Below the pieces are notes generated by a model. The model was given only the letters and a program-made list of their open reading frames with translations. It was not told the origin of the DNA and ran no database searches. Shown piece by piece: positions 45,791 through 55,623 of a stretch of 64,000 bases of DNA. The position numbers and the translations under genes were made by a program. This DNA comes from Paraburkholderia silvatlantica (GTDB lineage Bacteria; Pseudomonadota; Gammaproteobacteria; Burkholderiales; Burkholderiaceae). Each line of letters begins with the position of its first letter. Position 1 is the stretch's first letter. The stretch lies in assembly GCF_003096715.1 (NCBI RefSeq), contig NZ_QEOL01000014.1, positions 1 to 64,000 on the forward strand. The letters run 5' to 3'.

Positions 45791-47416
45791 TCACTCGTCC
45801 GTATAGACCACGCGATAGGGAATGCCGATCTTGCCCCATTCCGCCGCCTCCTGAACGAGGTTGTAATCGGTGAGCGGATTGTTCTGGACCCAGGCATTGG
45901 GCAGCAGCACTTCGTAGCCGCTGCCCTCCTCCTCGACCCTGATGTGCGGCAGGCCGACATCGGCGCGGCGGCGCGTCAGCAGCGCGGCAAGGCGCAGACA
46001 GAACAGCAGCGGCCATTCCACATCGCGCGTTTGCGAGAGCTTGCCGAGCTTGCCCACGTGGCCGAGCACGAGCGCGGCGAGGCGGGCCTGGTCGGTGCGC
46101 GAGAAGCCGGGCATGTCCGCGTTGCTGGCGATGTAGGCCGAATGCTTGTGGTACGCGCTGTGCGAGATGGAAAGCCCGATTTCGTGCAGCGACGCCGCCC
46201 ACGTGAGGAACATGCGGTTCTCTTCGCGGCGCTCCTCGTCGGGCTCCTCGAACTGATCGTAGAACTTCACGGCCAGCTCGCCAATACGCCCCGCCTGCGC
46301 GCGATCCACGCCGTAGCGGCGCATGAAGCCCTCCACCGTGACCGTGCGCATGTCCTCGTGCTGCGAGCGGCCCAGCAGGTCGTAGAGGACGCCCAGACGC
46401 AGCGCGCCGTCCGTAGTATCGACATAGTCGATGCCGAGTTCATCGAACACCGCGATCATGATCGAGAGACCGCCCGCCAGCACCGGGATGCGGTCGGGCT
46501 TGAGCGCGACGAGCTTGAGCCGGTTGACGTTCTCGGCCTTGATGAGCGCGCGCTTCAGGCGCTCGAGGCCACCGCGCGAAATGCCGTGCGTGATGCCAGG
46601 ATCGTTGAAGCCGTTCGCCTCGACGAGTTCCGCGAGCGCGCGCGCCGTGCCCGACGAGCCGATCGCCTGGTCCCAGCCGGTCTCGCGGTAGTCGGCGGAA
46701 ATGATCTGGATTTCGCGCGTGGCCGCGAGTTCGGCCTGGCGCATGGTGTACTCGTCGACGTTGCCCGAGGGGAAGAACTGACGGCTATGGCTCACGCAGC
46801 CGATATAGAGGCTTTCCATGCGGATCGGCGTGTAGTGCGCGCCGATGATGAACTCAGTCGAGCCGCCGCCGATGTCCACCACGAAGCGCTTGCCCGCGCT
46901 CGCCGGCACCGAGTGTGCGGCGCCCGCATAGATGAGGCGCGCTTCTTCGCGCCCTGCAATCACTTCGATCGGGAAGCCGAGCGCGGCTTCCGCTTCGGTG
47001 AGGAACTCGCGCGCGTTCTTGGCGACACGCAGCGTATTGGTCGCCACCGCGCGCACCTGGTCGGGATGGAAGTCGCGCAGCCGCTCGCCGAAGCGCCTGA
47101 GCGCGTCCCACCCACGCACCTGCGAGGCGCGGTCGAGCAGTTTGTCCTTCGAGAGGCCGGCCGCGAGGCGTACCGGTTCACGCAGCGCGTCGACCGGGTA
47201 GATCTGGCTGCCGGCATCGGTTTCCTCGACACGGCCTACGATCAGACGAAAGCTGTTCGAGCCGAGATCGACGGAGGCAAGCAGTTGGGGGTTGGTGACC
47301 ATCGAGGGGGCAGGCTCCATGCGTGCATACAGAGACGAACGCGCAGCCATGCGGGCTTGTTGCGCCGCCGCCGCGCTGTCCAAATGCGTCATTTTAAGCG
47401 TAGCCGACTTCACCAT
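45791..47416 (-). CDS. ppx: Exopolyphosphatase / guanosine pentaphosphate phosphatase
   Basis: A 541-residue Ppx/GppA enzyme that releases phosphate from the ends of polyphosphate. The sugar-kinase-fold motifs VDLGSNSFRLIVG and VVDIGGGSTEF mark the ATPase-like core, and an HD-like domain with SLHEIGLSISHSAYH lies near residue 400. ATG 47416 has AGGAG six bases upstream and is preferred over ATG 47437; the core starts 38 codons later, so an N-terminal extension is present either way. Divergent from ppk, so synthesis and breakdown of polyphosphate share one control region. Confidence 0.92.
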   Translation of the reverse strand: MVKSATLKMTHLDSAAAAQQARMAARSSLYARMEPAPSMVTNPQLLASVDLGSNSFRLIVGRVEETDAGSQIYPVDALREPVRLAAGLSKDKLLDRASQVRGWDALRRFGERLRDFHPDQVRAVATNTLRVAKNAREFLTEAEAALGFPIEVIAGREEARLIYAGAAHSVPASAGKRFVVDIGGGSTEFIIGAHYTPIRMESLYIGCVSHSRQFFPSGNVDEYTMRQAELAATREIQIISADYRETGWDQAIGSSGTARALAELVEANGFNDPGITHGISRGGLERLKRALIKAENVNRLKLVALKPDRIPVLAGGLSIMIAVFDELGIDYVDTTDGALRLGVLYDLLGRSQHEDMRTVTVEGFMRRYGVDRAQAGRIGELAVKFYDQFEEPDEERREENRMFLTWAASLHEIGLSISHSAYHKHSAYIASNADMPGFSRTDQARLAALVLGHVGKLGKLSQTRDVEWPLLFCLRLAALLTRRRADVGLPHIRVEEEGSGYEVLLPNAWVQNNPLTDYNLVQEAAEWGKIGIPYRVVYTDE

Positions 47417-47525
47417 GTCGCTCCTCGCATTGGTCATGACTATGGGTACTTCTACCCAGCATGCATGTTCGCAACGCGACTTGTCGATTTCGTGAAAATG
47501 CGGCGTAAAATTTATGACACTTCGA

Positions 47526-47543
47526 ATGTCACAATAAAGTCAT
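47526..47543 (+). promoter_or_regulatory. Putative PhoB box upstream of ppk
   Basis: ATGTCAC-AATA-AAGTCAT is a 7-4-7 direct repeat close to the Pho box consensus, with an AT-rich spacer. It lies 64-81 bases upstream of the ppk ATG. A single inverted half-site (ATGACAC, 47514-47520) faces ppx. Confidence 0.7.
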
Positions 47544-47606
47544 ATTACTGTGAGAATTTCCGAGCGTCCGTTCGAATCCATTCCCGACATTCCGTTTTCA
47601 TTGCCG

Positions 47607-49670
47607 ATGTCCATCCGCTATCCCCTACTCAATCGCGAACTGGGCATTCTGGGATTCAATGAGCGCGTGCTCGCACAGGCGGCCGATCCCGTTGTTCCCT
47701 TGCTGGAACGCTTGCGCTTCATCTGCATCACCAGCAGCAACCTCGACGAATTCTTCGAAGTCCGCATGGCCGGGCTTCAGGAACAGATGCGCGACAATCC
47801 GGGCGTGCTCTCGCCCGACGGCATGTCGCTGCAGCACGTGTACGACCTCGTGGTCGAGCGCGCGCAGCGTCTCGTGCATCGCCAGTACCGCATGCTGCAC
47901 GACACCGTGCTGCCCGCGCTCGAACAGGAAGGCATCTATTTCCACGGCACCGATGCCTGGAACGAAGCGCAAACCGCATGGGCGCGCAAATACTTCTTCG
48001 ACGAACTCCTGCCCGTTCTCACGCCCATCGGGCTCGATCCCGCGCACCCGTTCCCGCGCGTGCTCAACAAGAGCCTGAACTTCGTGGTCGAACTCGAAGG
48101 CAAGGACGCCTTCGGACGCCAGGCTGTCATGGGCATCGTGCAGGCGCCGCGCGCGCTGCCGCGCCTCGTGCGCATGCCGCAGGAGCTCTCCGGCTTCCAG
48201 CACGGCTTCGTGCTGCTCGGCTCGCTCTTGCAGCGCTTCGTGGGCGAGCTGTTCCCAAACCTCGTCGTGCGCAGCTGCAACCAGTTCCGCATTACGCGCA
48301 ACAGTGAACTCTTCGTCGACGAAGACGAAATCACCAACCTGCGCGTGGCGCTGCAGGGCGAACTGCCCGCGCGGCATCTGGGCAATGCGGTGCGGCTCGA
48401 AGTGTCGGCGGAAACGCCCCCGCATCTCGTGAAGCGCCTGCTCGACGAAAGCGGCCTCAACGAAAAGGACTGCTATTTCGTCGATGGCCCCGTGAATCTC
48501 GTGCGGCTCATGCAGTTGCCCGAGATGGTCGATCGCCCCGATCTCAAGTTCGTGCCGCACGTGCCCGCCATTCCGCGGCGCATCGCCGCGAACAGCAACA
48601 TGTTCGATGTGATCGATCAGGGCGACGTCCTCCTGCATCATCCGTACGAGAGCTTCCAGCCCGTGCTCGAACTGCTGCTGCAGGCCGCGAACGATCCGAA
48701 CGTGGTCGCGATCAAGCAGACGATCTACCGCACCGGCACCGACTCGCCGCTCATGGACGCGCTCATGCAGGCCGCGCGCAACGGCAAGGAAGTGACGGTG
48801 GTGGTGGAGCTGCTCGCGCGCTTCGACGAAGAGACCAACATCAACTGGGCCGCGCAGCTCGAAGCCGTGGGCGCGCACGTGGTGTACGGCGTGGTGGGCC
48901 ACAAGTGCCACGCCAAGATGATGCTGATCGTGCGCCGCGTGCCCGCGAACGGGCGCATGGTGCTGCGCCGCTACGTGCACCTGGGCACAGGCAACTACCA
49001 TCCGCGCACCGCGCGCCTCTATACCGACTTCGGCCTCATGACCTCGGAGCCGAAGATGTGCGAGGACGTGCACCACGTCTTCCAGCAGCTCACGGGCATC
49101 GGCGGCGAGCTGCAGCTGCACGATCTGTGGCAGTCGCCGTTCACGCTGCATCCGAAGATGATCGAGGCGATCCGCAACGAAGCCGACGCCGCGCGCGCCG
49201 GCAAGAAGGCGCGCATCGTCGCGAAGATGAACGCGCTGCTCGAACCGACCGTGATCGACGAGTTGTACGAAGCATCGCAGGCCGGCGTGAAGATCGATCT
49301 GATCATCCGCGGCGTGTGCTCGTTGCAGCCGGGCGTGCCGGGGCTGTCCGAGAACATCACGGTGCGCTCGATCGTCGGGCGCTTCCTCGAGCACCACCGC
49401 ATCTATTACTTCTATGCGGGCGGCAAGGAAGACGTCTACCTGTCGAGCGCAGACTGGATGGATCGCAACCTGTTCCGCCGCGTCGAAGTGGCGTTCCCGA
49501 TTCACGACCGCAGGCTCAAGCGCCGCGTGATCGCCGAAGGGCTTTCCGCCTTCCTCGGCGACAATCAATCGGCCTGGCTCATGCAAAGCGACGGCCACTA
49601 TCGCCGCCGCCGCGCGGGCAAAGCGATGCGTAATGCGCAGTTGAGCTTGCTGGCGAAGTTCTGTCCGTAA
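47607..49670 (+). CDS. ppk: Polyphosphate kinase 1
   Basis: A 687-residue enzyme that builds polyphosphate from ATP, peripheral to the membrane. The N-terminal domain begins with LLNRELGILGFNERVLAQA and ITSSNLDEFFEVRMAGLQ. The catalytic histidines are in VVYGVVGHKCHAKMMLIV and GTGNYHPRTARLYTDFGL; these belong to the phospholipase-D-like halves. ATG 47607 matches the usual length; GTG 47550 would add 19 residues. A terminator follows. Pho control is expected from the upstream box. Confidence 0.95.
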   Translation: MSIRYPLLNRELGILGFNERVLAQAADPVVPLLERLRFICITSSNLDEFFEVRMAGLQEQMRDNPGVLSPDGMSLQHVYDLVVERAQRLVHRQYRMLHDTVLPALEQEGIYFHGTDAWNEAQTAWARKYFFDELLPVLTPIGLDPAHPFPRVLNKSLNFVVELEGKDAFGRQAVMGIVQAPRALPRLVRMPQELSGFQHGFVLLGSLLQRFVGELFPNLVVRSCNQFRITRNSELFVDEDEITNLRVALQGELPARHLGNAVRLEVSAETPPHLVKRLLDESGLNEKDCYFVDGPVNLVRLMQLPEMVDRPDLKFVPHVPAIPRRIAANSNMFDVIDQGDVLLHHPYESFQPVLELLLQAANDPNVVAIKQTIYRTGTDSPLMDALMQAARNGKEVTVVVELLARFDEETNINWAAQLEAVGAHVVYGVVGHKCHAKMMLIVRRVPANGRMVLRRYVHLGTGNYHPRTARLYTDFGLMTSEPKMCEDVHHVFQQLTGIGGELQLHDLWQSPFTLHPKMIEAIRNEADAARAGKKARIVAKMNALLEPTVIDELYEASQAGVKIDLIIRGVCSLQPGVPGLSENITVRSIVGRFLEHHRIYYFYAGGKEDVYLSSADWMDRNLFRRVEVAFPIHDRRLKRRVIAEGLSAFLGDNQSAWLMQSDGHYRRRRAGKAMRNAQLSLLAKFCP

Positions 49671-49700
49671 TGCCTTGACGGTGCGGTCACGCTGGACGCA

Positions 49701-49735
49701 AAAAAGCCGCTTCGAATGAAGCGGCTTTTCTTTTT
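49701..49735. terminator. Bidirectional terminator between ppk and phoR
   Basis: AAAAAGCCGCTTC (49701-49713) pairs with GAAGCGGCTTTT (49718-49729) around GAAT, followed by CTTTTT. It separates the convergent ppk and phoR. Confidence 0.9.
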
Positions 49736-49754
49736 CAATTGCGGCGGCGCTTCG

Positions 49755-51068
49755 TTACACCGGCGCCGGCTGCCGTCTCGTCGTGCGCGCGGCCGGAAAG
49801 CGCACCGTGAACGTGCTGCCCCGCCCTTCCTCGCTCTTCACTTCGAGCGCCGCGTCGTGACGCTGCAGCACGTGCTTGACGATCGCGAGACCCAGTCCCG
49901 TGCCGCCCGTGTCGCGCGAGCGGCTGCGATCCACGCGATAGAAGCGCTCGGTCAGGCGCGGAATATCGGCGGCAGGAATGCCAAGGCCGCTGTCGGTAAC
50001 GGAAAACACCGCGCTGCCCTGTTCCGCGCGCCAGGACAGATGCACGGTGCCGCCGTCCGGCGTGTAACGCACGGCGTTGGTCGCGAGATTGCCTAGCGCG
50101 CTCATGATCTCGGTTTCGGAACCGGTGACGCTCAGTCCATCGTCGAAATCGGCCGTGATGCGGTGATGCCCGCCCGAGAGGCTCTCGGCGTCCTCGCGCA
50201 CGTGCCCGAGCACGGCGCGCATATCGACCATATGGTCGCCGGGCTGGCGCCCCTCGCCTTCGAGCTTGGCGAGCACGAGCAGGTCGGTGACGATGTGGCG
50301 CATGCGCGAGGCCTGCTGCTCCATGAGCTCCAGGTAGCGGTTGCGCTCGGCCTCGCCAAGCGGCAGTTCGCGCATCGTCTCGAGGAAGCCCGAGAGCACC
50401 GTGATCGGCGTTTTCAGCTCGTGCGAGACGTTGGCCACGAAATCGCGCCGCATGGCGTCGGTGCGCTCGAGTTCCGTGATGTCCTGCGAAAGGATGAGCT
50501 TGCGATTCTCGCCGTACGGAAACACCTGCACCGAGATCACGTTCTGACGCTTCGCGCCCATGCCGCGCATGATCAGCATGTCCTTGTAATCGTGCGAATT
50601 GAGGTAGCGCACGAAGTCGGGCTGACGCACGAGATGCGTGATGTGCTGGCGCAGGTCGCGCCTGGCATCGAGGCCGAAGTGCACTTCCGAGATCGCGTTG
50701 CACCACTCGATCTGGTCGTGGTCGTCGAGCATGGCGACGCCGTTGGGCGAGGCCTGGATCGCCTGGATGAAGCGCGAGTGCTGCTGCTCCACCTGGCGCA
50801 CCTGAGCATGCCAGCGCTTCGCGAGCTTGTGCAGGCGATAGTAGATTTCGCCCCAGATACCCGGAGCGCTCGGCACTTCGCCGTAGACCGGCGCGTCGAG
50901 CAGGCGCCACAGACGCTGCTTGTGAAACGTGCTAAAGAGCATTTGCGCGAGCAGCGCCAGCACGGCGACGCCCAGCGCGACCTTGACGCCGAAAATCGCG
51001 CCAACGCCCGCACAGATGAGCGCGAGCAACACGATCGATACGAGGGAGCGCGCCCAGATGATGTTCAT
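49755..51068 (-). CDS. phoR: Phosphate regulon sensor kinase PhoR
   Basis: A 437-residue membrane histidine kinase. Two short membrane segments lie at about 8-45, without a large periplasmic domain. A PAS domain (about 95-190) starts FIQAIQASPNGVAMLDDHD. The HisKA motif VSHELKTPITVLSG has the phosphoacceptor His216, and the catalytic domain carries NLATNAVRYTPDGG and GTGLGLAIVKHV. It phosphorylates PhoB when phosphate is scarce, under control of PstSCAB-PhoU. Last gene of the pst-pho cluster. Confidence 0.95.
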   Translation of the reverse strand: MNIIWARSLVSIVLLALICAGVGAIFGVKVALGVAVLALLAQMLFSTFHKQRLWRLLDAPVYGEVPSAPGIWGEIYYRLHKLAKRWHAQVRQVEQQHSRFIQAIQASPNGVAMLDDHDQIEWCNAISEVHFGLDARRDLRQHITHLVRQPDFVRYLNSHDYKDMLIMRGMGAKRQNVISVQVFPYGENRKLILSQDITELERTDAMRRDFVANVSHELKTPITVLSGFLETMRELPLGEAERNRYLELMEQQASRMRHIVTDLLVLAKLEGEGRQPGDHMVDMRAVLGHVREDAESLSGGHHRITADFDDGLSVTGSETEIMSALGNLATNAVRYTPDGGTVHLSWRAEQGSAVFSVTDSGLGIPAADIPRLTERFYRVDRSRSRDTGGTGLGLAIVKHVLQRHDAALEVKSEEGRGSTFTVRFPAARTTRRQPAPV

Positions 51069-51190
51069 GTTCCTGCGATCGAAGATAAATACGGTCGGAT
51101 GCGGGCACGCGACATCTAGTTGAATACCGGCGGCGGCAAAGCAGTCGCGCCGCCCGGTGACTCACCCTGCGGCGCGGCCAGGGTTGCAGC

Positions 51191-51892
51191 TCAGGCGCTC
51201 TTGGCGAGACGGTAGCCGCTGCCGCGCACCGTTTCGATCATAGCATCGCACCCTGCCGGCTTGAGCGCGGCGCGCAGACGCTTGATATGCACGTCCACCG
51301 TGCGCTCTTCCACGAACACGTGATCGCCCCACACCTGATCGAGCAGCTGCGTGCGGCTGTGCACGCGCTCCGGATGCGTCATGAAGAAGTGCAGCAGACG
51401 GAACTCGGTCGGGCCGAGATCGAGCTTGATTTCCGAGCCCTCGGCGGCGGCCGCCACGCGGTGCGTGGCCGGATCGAGCTTCAGACCGTTGATCGCCACC
51501 ACGTCTTCCGTGAGCTGCGGCGCGCGGCGGCGCAGCACCGCCTTGATGCGCGCCATCAGCTCCTTGGGCGAGAACGGCTTCGTCACATAGTCGTCAGCGC
51601 CGATTTCGAGGCCGAGCACCTTGTCCTGCTCGTCGCCGCGCGCGGTCAGCATGATGATCGGAATGTGCTTCGTGCGTTCGTTGTTGCGCAGATCGCGCGC
51701 GAAATTCACACCCGACTTGCCCGGCAACATCCAGTCGAGCAGGATGAGATCGGGCAGCACATCGCTGATCAGGTTCTGCGCCTGCTCCGCGTTGTAGGCG
51801 CGGATCGGGCAGTGGCCTGCGTGCTGCAGGTTCACCGAAATCAGCTCGGAAATGGCGGGCTCATCTTCGATGACGAGAATGCTGCTAGGCAT
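51191..51892 (-). CDS. phoB: Phosphate regulon response regulator PhoB
   Basis: A 233-residue OmpR-type response regulator. The receiver domain has Asp53 (LILLDWMLPGKSG) as phosphorylation site and KPFSPKELMARI near residue 105. The winged-helix output domain ends with ERTVDVHIKRLRAAL and VRGSGYRL. It binds Pho boxes such as those before olsB, ppk and pstS. ATG 51892 with AGAGGT upstream is preferred to the GTG two codons before. It lies 122 bases before phoR and 30 after phoU. Confidence 0.96.
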   Translation of the reverse strand: MPSSILVIEDEPAISELISVNLQHAGHCPIRAYNAEQAQNLISDVLPDLILLDWMLPGKSGVNFARDLRNNERTKHIPIIMLTARGDEQDKVLGLEIGADDYVTKPFSPKELMARIKAVLRRRAPQLTEDVVAINGLKLDPATHRVAAAAEGSEIKLDLGPTEFRLLHFFMTHPERVHSRTQLLDQVWGDHVFVEERTVDVHIKRLRAALKPAGCDAMIETVRGSGYRLAKSA

Positions 51893-51922
51893 CGGCACCT
51901 CTTGACCTTGTTACCTGTTGAA

Positions 51923-52627
51923 TTAGCTGAGCGCTTCGCGTTCGAGGGCGTCGCGCGACTTGTGGCGCACGTCGGTGCCCTTCACGATGTAGATGATGAA
52001 TTCCGCGATGTTCTTCGCGTGGTCGCCGATCCGCTCGATCGCCTTGGCGATGAACAGATAGTCGAGGCCCACGGAGATCGTGCGCGGATCTTCCATCATG
52101 TAGGTCACGAGCTTGCGCACGAATGCGCGGAATTCCTCGTCGATCGCCTTGTCGTCGCGCACGATCTGCGCGGCGGCCACGGTGTCGAGACGCGCGAACG
52201 CGTCGAGCGCGCGGCGCAGGATCGACACGGCCATCTCGCCCGAGACCTTGATTTCGGCGATGTTGACCGCGCGCGAAGCGCCGTCTTCCATCAGGCGCTT
52301 GGTGCGCTTGGCGATCTTCTCGGCCTCGTCGCCGGCGCGCTCGAGGTTCGTGATGGTCTTCGAAATCGCGAGCACGAGGCGCAGGTCACGCGCGGCCGGC
52401 TGGCGGCGCGCGATGATGTTGCTGCACTCCTCGTCGATCTCGACTTCCATCGTGTTGAGGCGGTCTTCGGCGACGATCACGCGCTCCGCGGCTTCGCCGT
52501 CGAAGTCGTTGAGCGCCTGCATTGCCGTGATGATCTGCGATTCGACGAGACCGCCCATTTCGAGCACCTTCGACGAAATGAGGTTCAAATCGGCGTCGAA
52601 CTGGCTGGACAAGTGTTTGTCGGACAT
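51923..52627 (-). CDS. phoU: Phosphate signalling protein PhoU
   Basis: A 234-residue all-helical protein with two PhoU repeats, each carrying a metal-binding type motif (ERAGDEAEKIAKRTK near 95 and ERIGDHAKNIAEFI near 200). It connects the PstSCAB transporter to PhoR and represses the Pho regulon when phosphate is plentiful. It lies 19 bases after pstB on the same strand and is surely in the operon. Confidence 0.95.
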   Translation of the reverse strand: MSDKHLSSQFDADLNLISSKVLEMGGLVESQIITAMQALNDFDGEAAERVIVAEDRLNTMEVEIDEECSNIIARRQPAARDLRLVLAISKTITNLERAGDEAEKIAKRTKRLMEDGASRAVNIAEIKVSGEMAVSILRRALDAFARLDTVAAAQIVRDDKAIDEEFRAFVRKLVTYMMEDPRTISVGLDYLFIAKAIERIGDHAKNIAEFIIYIVKGTDVRHKSRDALEREALS

Positions 52628-52646
52628 GATTTGCTCCCTGCTCCGA

Positions 52647-53507
52647 TTAGCCGAAGCGGCCGGTGATGTAGTCTTCCGTTTCCTTGCGGACCGGCTTGAT
52701 GAAGATCTTTTCGGTGTCGCCGAATTCGATCAGCTCACCAAGGTACATGTAAGCAGTGTAGTCCGAGCAACGCGCGGCCTGCTGCATGTTATGGGTGACG
52801 ATCACCACCGTGTAGTCGCTCTTGAGTTCCGCGATCAGCTCTTCGATGCGGCCCGTGGAAATCGGGTCGAGCGCCGAGCACGGCTCGTCGAGCAGCAGCA
52901 CTTCGGGGCGGATCGCAATGCCGCGCGCGATACACAGGCGCTGCTGCTGGCCGCCCGAGAGGCCGTAGCCGCTCTGGCCGAGCTTGTCCTTCACTTCGTT
53001 CCAGAGCGCGGCCTTGGTAAGCGCCCATTCCACGCGATCATCCATTTCCGGGCGCGAGAGCTTCTCGAACATCTTCACGCCGAACGCGATGTTGTCGTAA
53101 ATCGACATCGGGAACGGGGTCGGCTTCTGGAACACCATGCCGATGCGCGCGCGCAGGAGCGAGATGTCGCGCTTGGTCATGAGCAGGTTTTCACCGTCCA
53201 TCACGATCTCGCCTTCGGCGCGCTGCTCCGGATAGAGCGCGAACATCTGGTTGAAGGTGCGCAGGAGCGTGGACTTGCCGCAGCCCGACGGGCCGATGAA
53301 CGCCGTCACCTTGCCTTCGGGAATCTGCAGGTTGATGTTCTTCAGCGCGTGATACTTGCCGTAGAAGAAGTTCAGATCCTTCACTTCGATCTTCGGTTTG
53401 CCCAGCGCCTGCAGGCGCGCATTCTGGGCGGGATCCGCAGGTTCAAACCCAGCGGAGGGCGCATTGCCGTGCGCAGCGGTGTTGAGGTGACTCTCAGCCA
53501 TGTTCAT
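52647..53507 (-). CDS. pstB: Phosphate ABC transporter ATPase PstB
   Basis: A 286-residue ABC ATPase that drives phosphate import. Walker [10 protein letters not shown] is at 72-80, the signature [15 protein letters not shown] and Walker [14 protein letters not shown] follow. The N-terminal 37 residues are a low-complexity extension beyond E. coli PstB. ATG 53507 has GGAG at good distance; an ATG two codons later is possible. It lies 14 bases after pstA. Confidence 0.96.
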   Translation of the reverse strand: MNMAESHLNTAAHGNAPSAGFEPADPAQNARLQALGKPKIEVKDLNFFYGKYHALKNINLQIPEGKVTAFIGPSGCGKSTLLRTFNQMFALYPEQRAEGEIVMDGENLLMTKRDISLLRARIGMVFQKPTPFPMSIYDNIAFGVKMFEKLSRPEMDDRVEWALTKAALWNEVKDKLGQSGYGLSGGQQQRLCIARGIAIRPEVLLLDEPCSALDPISTGRIEELIAELKSDYTVVIVTHNMQQAARCSDYTAYMYLGELIEFGDTEKIFIKPVRKETEDYITGRFG

Positions 53508-53521
53508 CGGGAACTCCGCCC

Positions 53522-54418
53522 TTATTTCTTCGAAAAGACCGTGCGCGCGAGGATATTCAGACCCAGCACGCCCAGCGTGATCAGGAAAACGCCGGCCCAC
53601 GCAAGCGATTGCCACTGCGCAAACGGGCTCATCGCAAACTTGAAGATCGTGACCGGCAGGTTCGCGATCGGTTGATTCATGTCGGCGCTGAAGAACTGGT
53701 TCGACAGCGCGGTGAACAGCAGCGGCGCGGTTTCGCCGGCAATACGGGCGATGGCGAGCAGCACGCCCGTCACGATGCCCGCGATCGACGCCTTGAGCGT
53801 GATGGAAAGCACCATCTTCCACTTCGGCGTGCCGAGTGCGAAAGCCGCTTCGCGCAGCGCGTTCGGCACGAGCTTGAGCATGTTCTCGGTCGTGCGGATC
53901 ACGATCGGGATCTGCAGCAAGGCGAGCGCAATCGCGCCGGCCCAGCCGCTGAAGTGCCCCATCTTCGCGACCACGAGCGCGTAGACGAACAGGCCCACGA
54001 CGATCGAAGGCGCCGACAGCAGAATGTCGTTGATGAAGCGCGTGACGCTCGCGAGCCACCCCTTCTGGCCGTATTCCGCGAGATAGATGCCCGCGAGGAT
54101 GCCGATCGGCGTGCCGACGAACGTTGCGATCACAACGAGCAGCAAGCTGCCGACGATGGCGTTGGCAAGACCGCCGCCATCGGTGTTCGGCGGCGGCGTG
54201 GATTGCGTGAACAGATCCACCGAAAGACCGCCGATGCCGAGCGAAATCGTCGTGTAGAGAATCCACACGAGCCACAGAATGCCGAACGCCATGGCGGCGA
54301 GCGAGAGCGTGAGCGCGATCGCGTTGGTCACGCGGCGGCGGCGCTGCAGCTTGTCGCGCATGCGGTCCAGTTCGGGGCCGTAAATCGCACCCGGAATTTT
54401 CATCATCGGTTCGCTCAT
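53522..54418 (-). CDS. pstA: Phosphate ABC transporter permease PstA
   Basis: A 298-residue inner-membrane permease with six helices. The ABC permease EAA region is [20 protein letters not shown] near 185-205. It forms the phosphate channel with PstC. Its ATG overlaps the pstC stop by 4 bases, so translation is coupled. Confidence 0.95.
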   Translation of the reverse strand: MSEPMMKIPGAIYGPELDRMRDKLQRRRRVTNAIALTLSLAAMAFGILWLVWILYTTISLGIGGLSVDLFTQSTPPPNTDGGGLANAIVGSLLLVVIATFVGTPIGILAGIYLAEYGQKGWLASVTRFINDILLSAPSIVVGLFVYALVVAKMGHFSGWAGAIALALLQIPIVIRTTENMLKLVPNALREAAFALGTPKWKMVLSITLKASIAGIVTGVLLAIARIAGETAPLLFTALSNQFFSADMNQPIANLPVTIFKFAMSPFAQWQSLAWAGVFLITLGVLGLNILARTVFSKK

Positions 54419-55401
54419 CGCGCACCCTCCGATTTTTCAAGGCGCAGCAACATGAGCTTCGAGATCGACAGCACGATGAACGTAATCACGAAGAGGATCA
54501 GGCCGAGTTCCATCAGCGCGGCCGTGTGCAGGCCCGGGCTCGCTTCCGCAAACTCGTTGGCGAGCGCCGAGGTGATGCTGTTGCCCGGCGAAAAGAGCGA
54601 CACGTTGTCGAGCAGGTTCGTATTGCCGATCACGAACGTGACAGCCATCGTCTCGCCGAGCGCGCGGCCGAGCCCCAGCATCACGCCGCCGATCACGCCG
54701 GTCTTGGTGAACGGCAGCACGATCTTCCACATCACTTCCCAGGTCGTGCAGCCGATGCCGTAGGCCGACTCCTTGAGCAGCACAGGCGTGACTTCGAAGA
54801 CGTCGCGCATGACCGAGGCAATATACGGAATGATCATGATCGCGAGAATCACGCCGGCGCACAAAATGCCGATGCCGATAGGCGCGCCCTGGAACAGCGC
54901 GCCGACGATTGGCATGCCCCCCAGCAGCGAGCCGAGCGGCTTTTCGAACCACTGCGCGAAGATCGGCGCGAACACGAGCAGACCCCACATACCGTAGACG
55001 ATCGACGGGATCGCGGCGAGCAGTTCGATGGCGATGCCGAGCGGACGGCGCAGCCACGCGGGCGAAAGCTCGGTGAGGAAGAGCGCGATGCCGAAGCTCA
55101 CGGGCACGGCGATGACGAGCGCGATGATCGAGGTGGCGATCGTGCCGTAGATGGGCACAAGCGCGCCGAACTGTTGGCTGGGAGGATCCCAGTCGGCAGT
55201 CCAGAGGAATGCGAGACCGAATTTCTGGATCGTCGGCAACGAGGCGATGATCAGCGACACGATGATGCCGCCGAGCAGCAACAGCGTGACGATGGCGGCG
55301 AGGCGCGCGAGGCCGCCGAAAATGATGTCCCCTGCCGGGCTGGGCGCTTTTTGCTGCGCGGCGTTGCCGGGCGGGTTCGACACGAGCGGGACGTCGGACA
55401 T
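54415..55401 (-). CDS. pstC: Phosphate ABC transporter permease PstC
   Basis: A 328-residue permease with six helices and the EAA-type loop [20 protein letters not shown] near 225. [20 protein letters not shown] is a typical PstC stretch. ATG 55401 is chosen because the protein then has the usual short cytosolic start; the frame is open for another 49 codons. A 222-base gap with a strong hairpin separates it from pstS, a common way to make more PstS than PstC. Confidence 0.95.
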   Translation of the reverse strand: MSDVPLVSNPPGNAAQQKAPSPAGDIIFGGLARLAAIVTLLLLGGIIVSLIIASLPTIQKFGLAFLWTADWDPPSQQFGALVPIYGTIATSIIALVIAVPVSFGIALFLTELSPAWLRRPLGIAIELLAAIPSIVYGMWGLLVFAPIFAQWFEKPLGSLLGGMPIVGALFQGAPIGIGILCAGVILAIMIIPYIASVMRDVFEVTPVLLKESAYGIGCTTWEVMWKIVLPFTKTGVIGGVMLGLGRALGETMAVTFVIGNTNLLDNVSLFSPGNSITSALANEFAEASPGLHTAALMELGLILFVITFIVLSISKLMLLRLEKSEGAR

Positions 55402-55561
55402 GGTGACCTGGGTTCCAGTTGCCGCGAGCACGGGGCTCACGACGTTGATGCGGCCGTGGGGCTGCAGATCGCCCGACTTCCGGCCGTCAATACTGACGAT
55501 TGAGCCGGAGGGCGGGCGGCACATCATGGACAGCGTAGACTCAGGCAAGCCACAAGCGAAC

Positions 55562-55591
55562 AGGCCGCACGCGTCACGCGGCGGCCTTTTT
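55562..55591. other. GC-rich hairpin between pstS and pstC
   Basis: GGCCGCACGCG and CGCGGCGGCC (within 55562-55586) form a stable hairpin followed by six T on the plus strand only. In the pst direction (minus) no T-run follows, so it probably stabilises the pstS mRNA 3' end or slows polymerase rather than fully terminating. Confidence 0.6.
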
Positions 55592-55623
55592 TACGCTTGC
55601 CGGGCTTTCCTGGCGTGCGTTGC

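Noticed and set aside
44786-47662. 958-codon plus-strand frame across olsB and ppx
   Set aside because: Crosses a real terminator and two real genes; no domain.
47625-49598. 657-codon minus-strand frame
   Set aside because: Antisense shadow of ppk.
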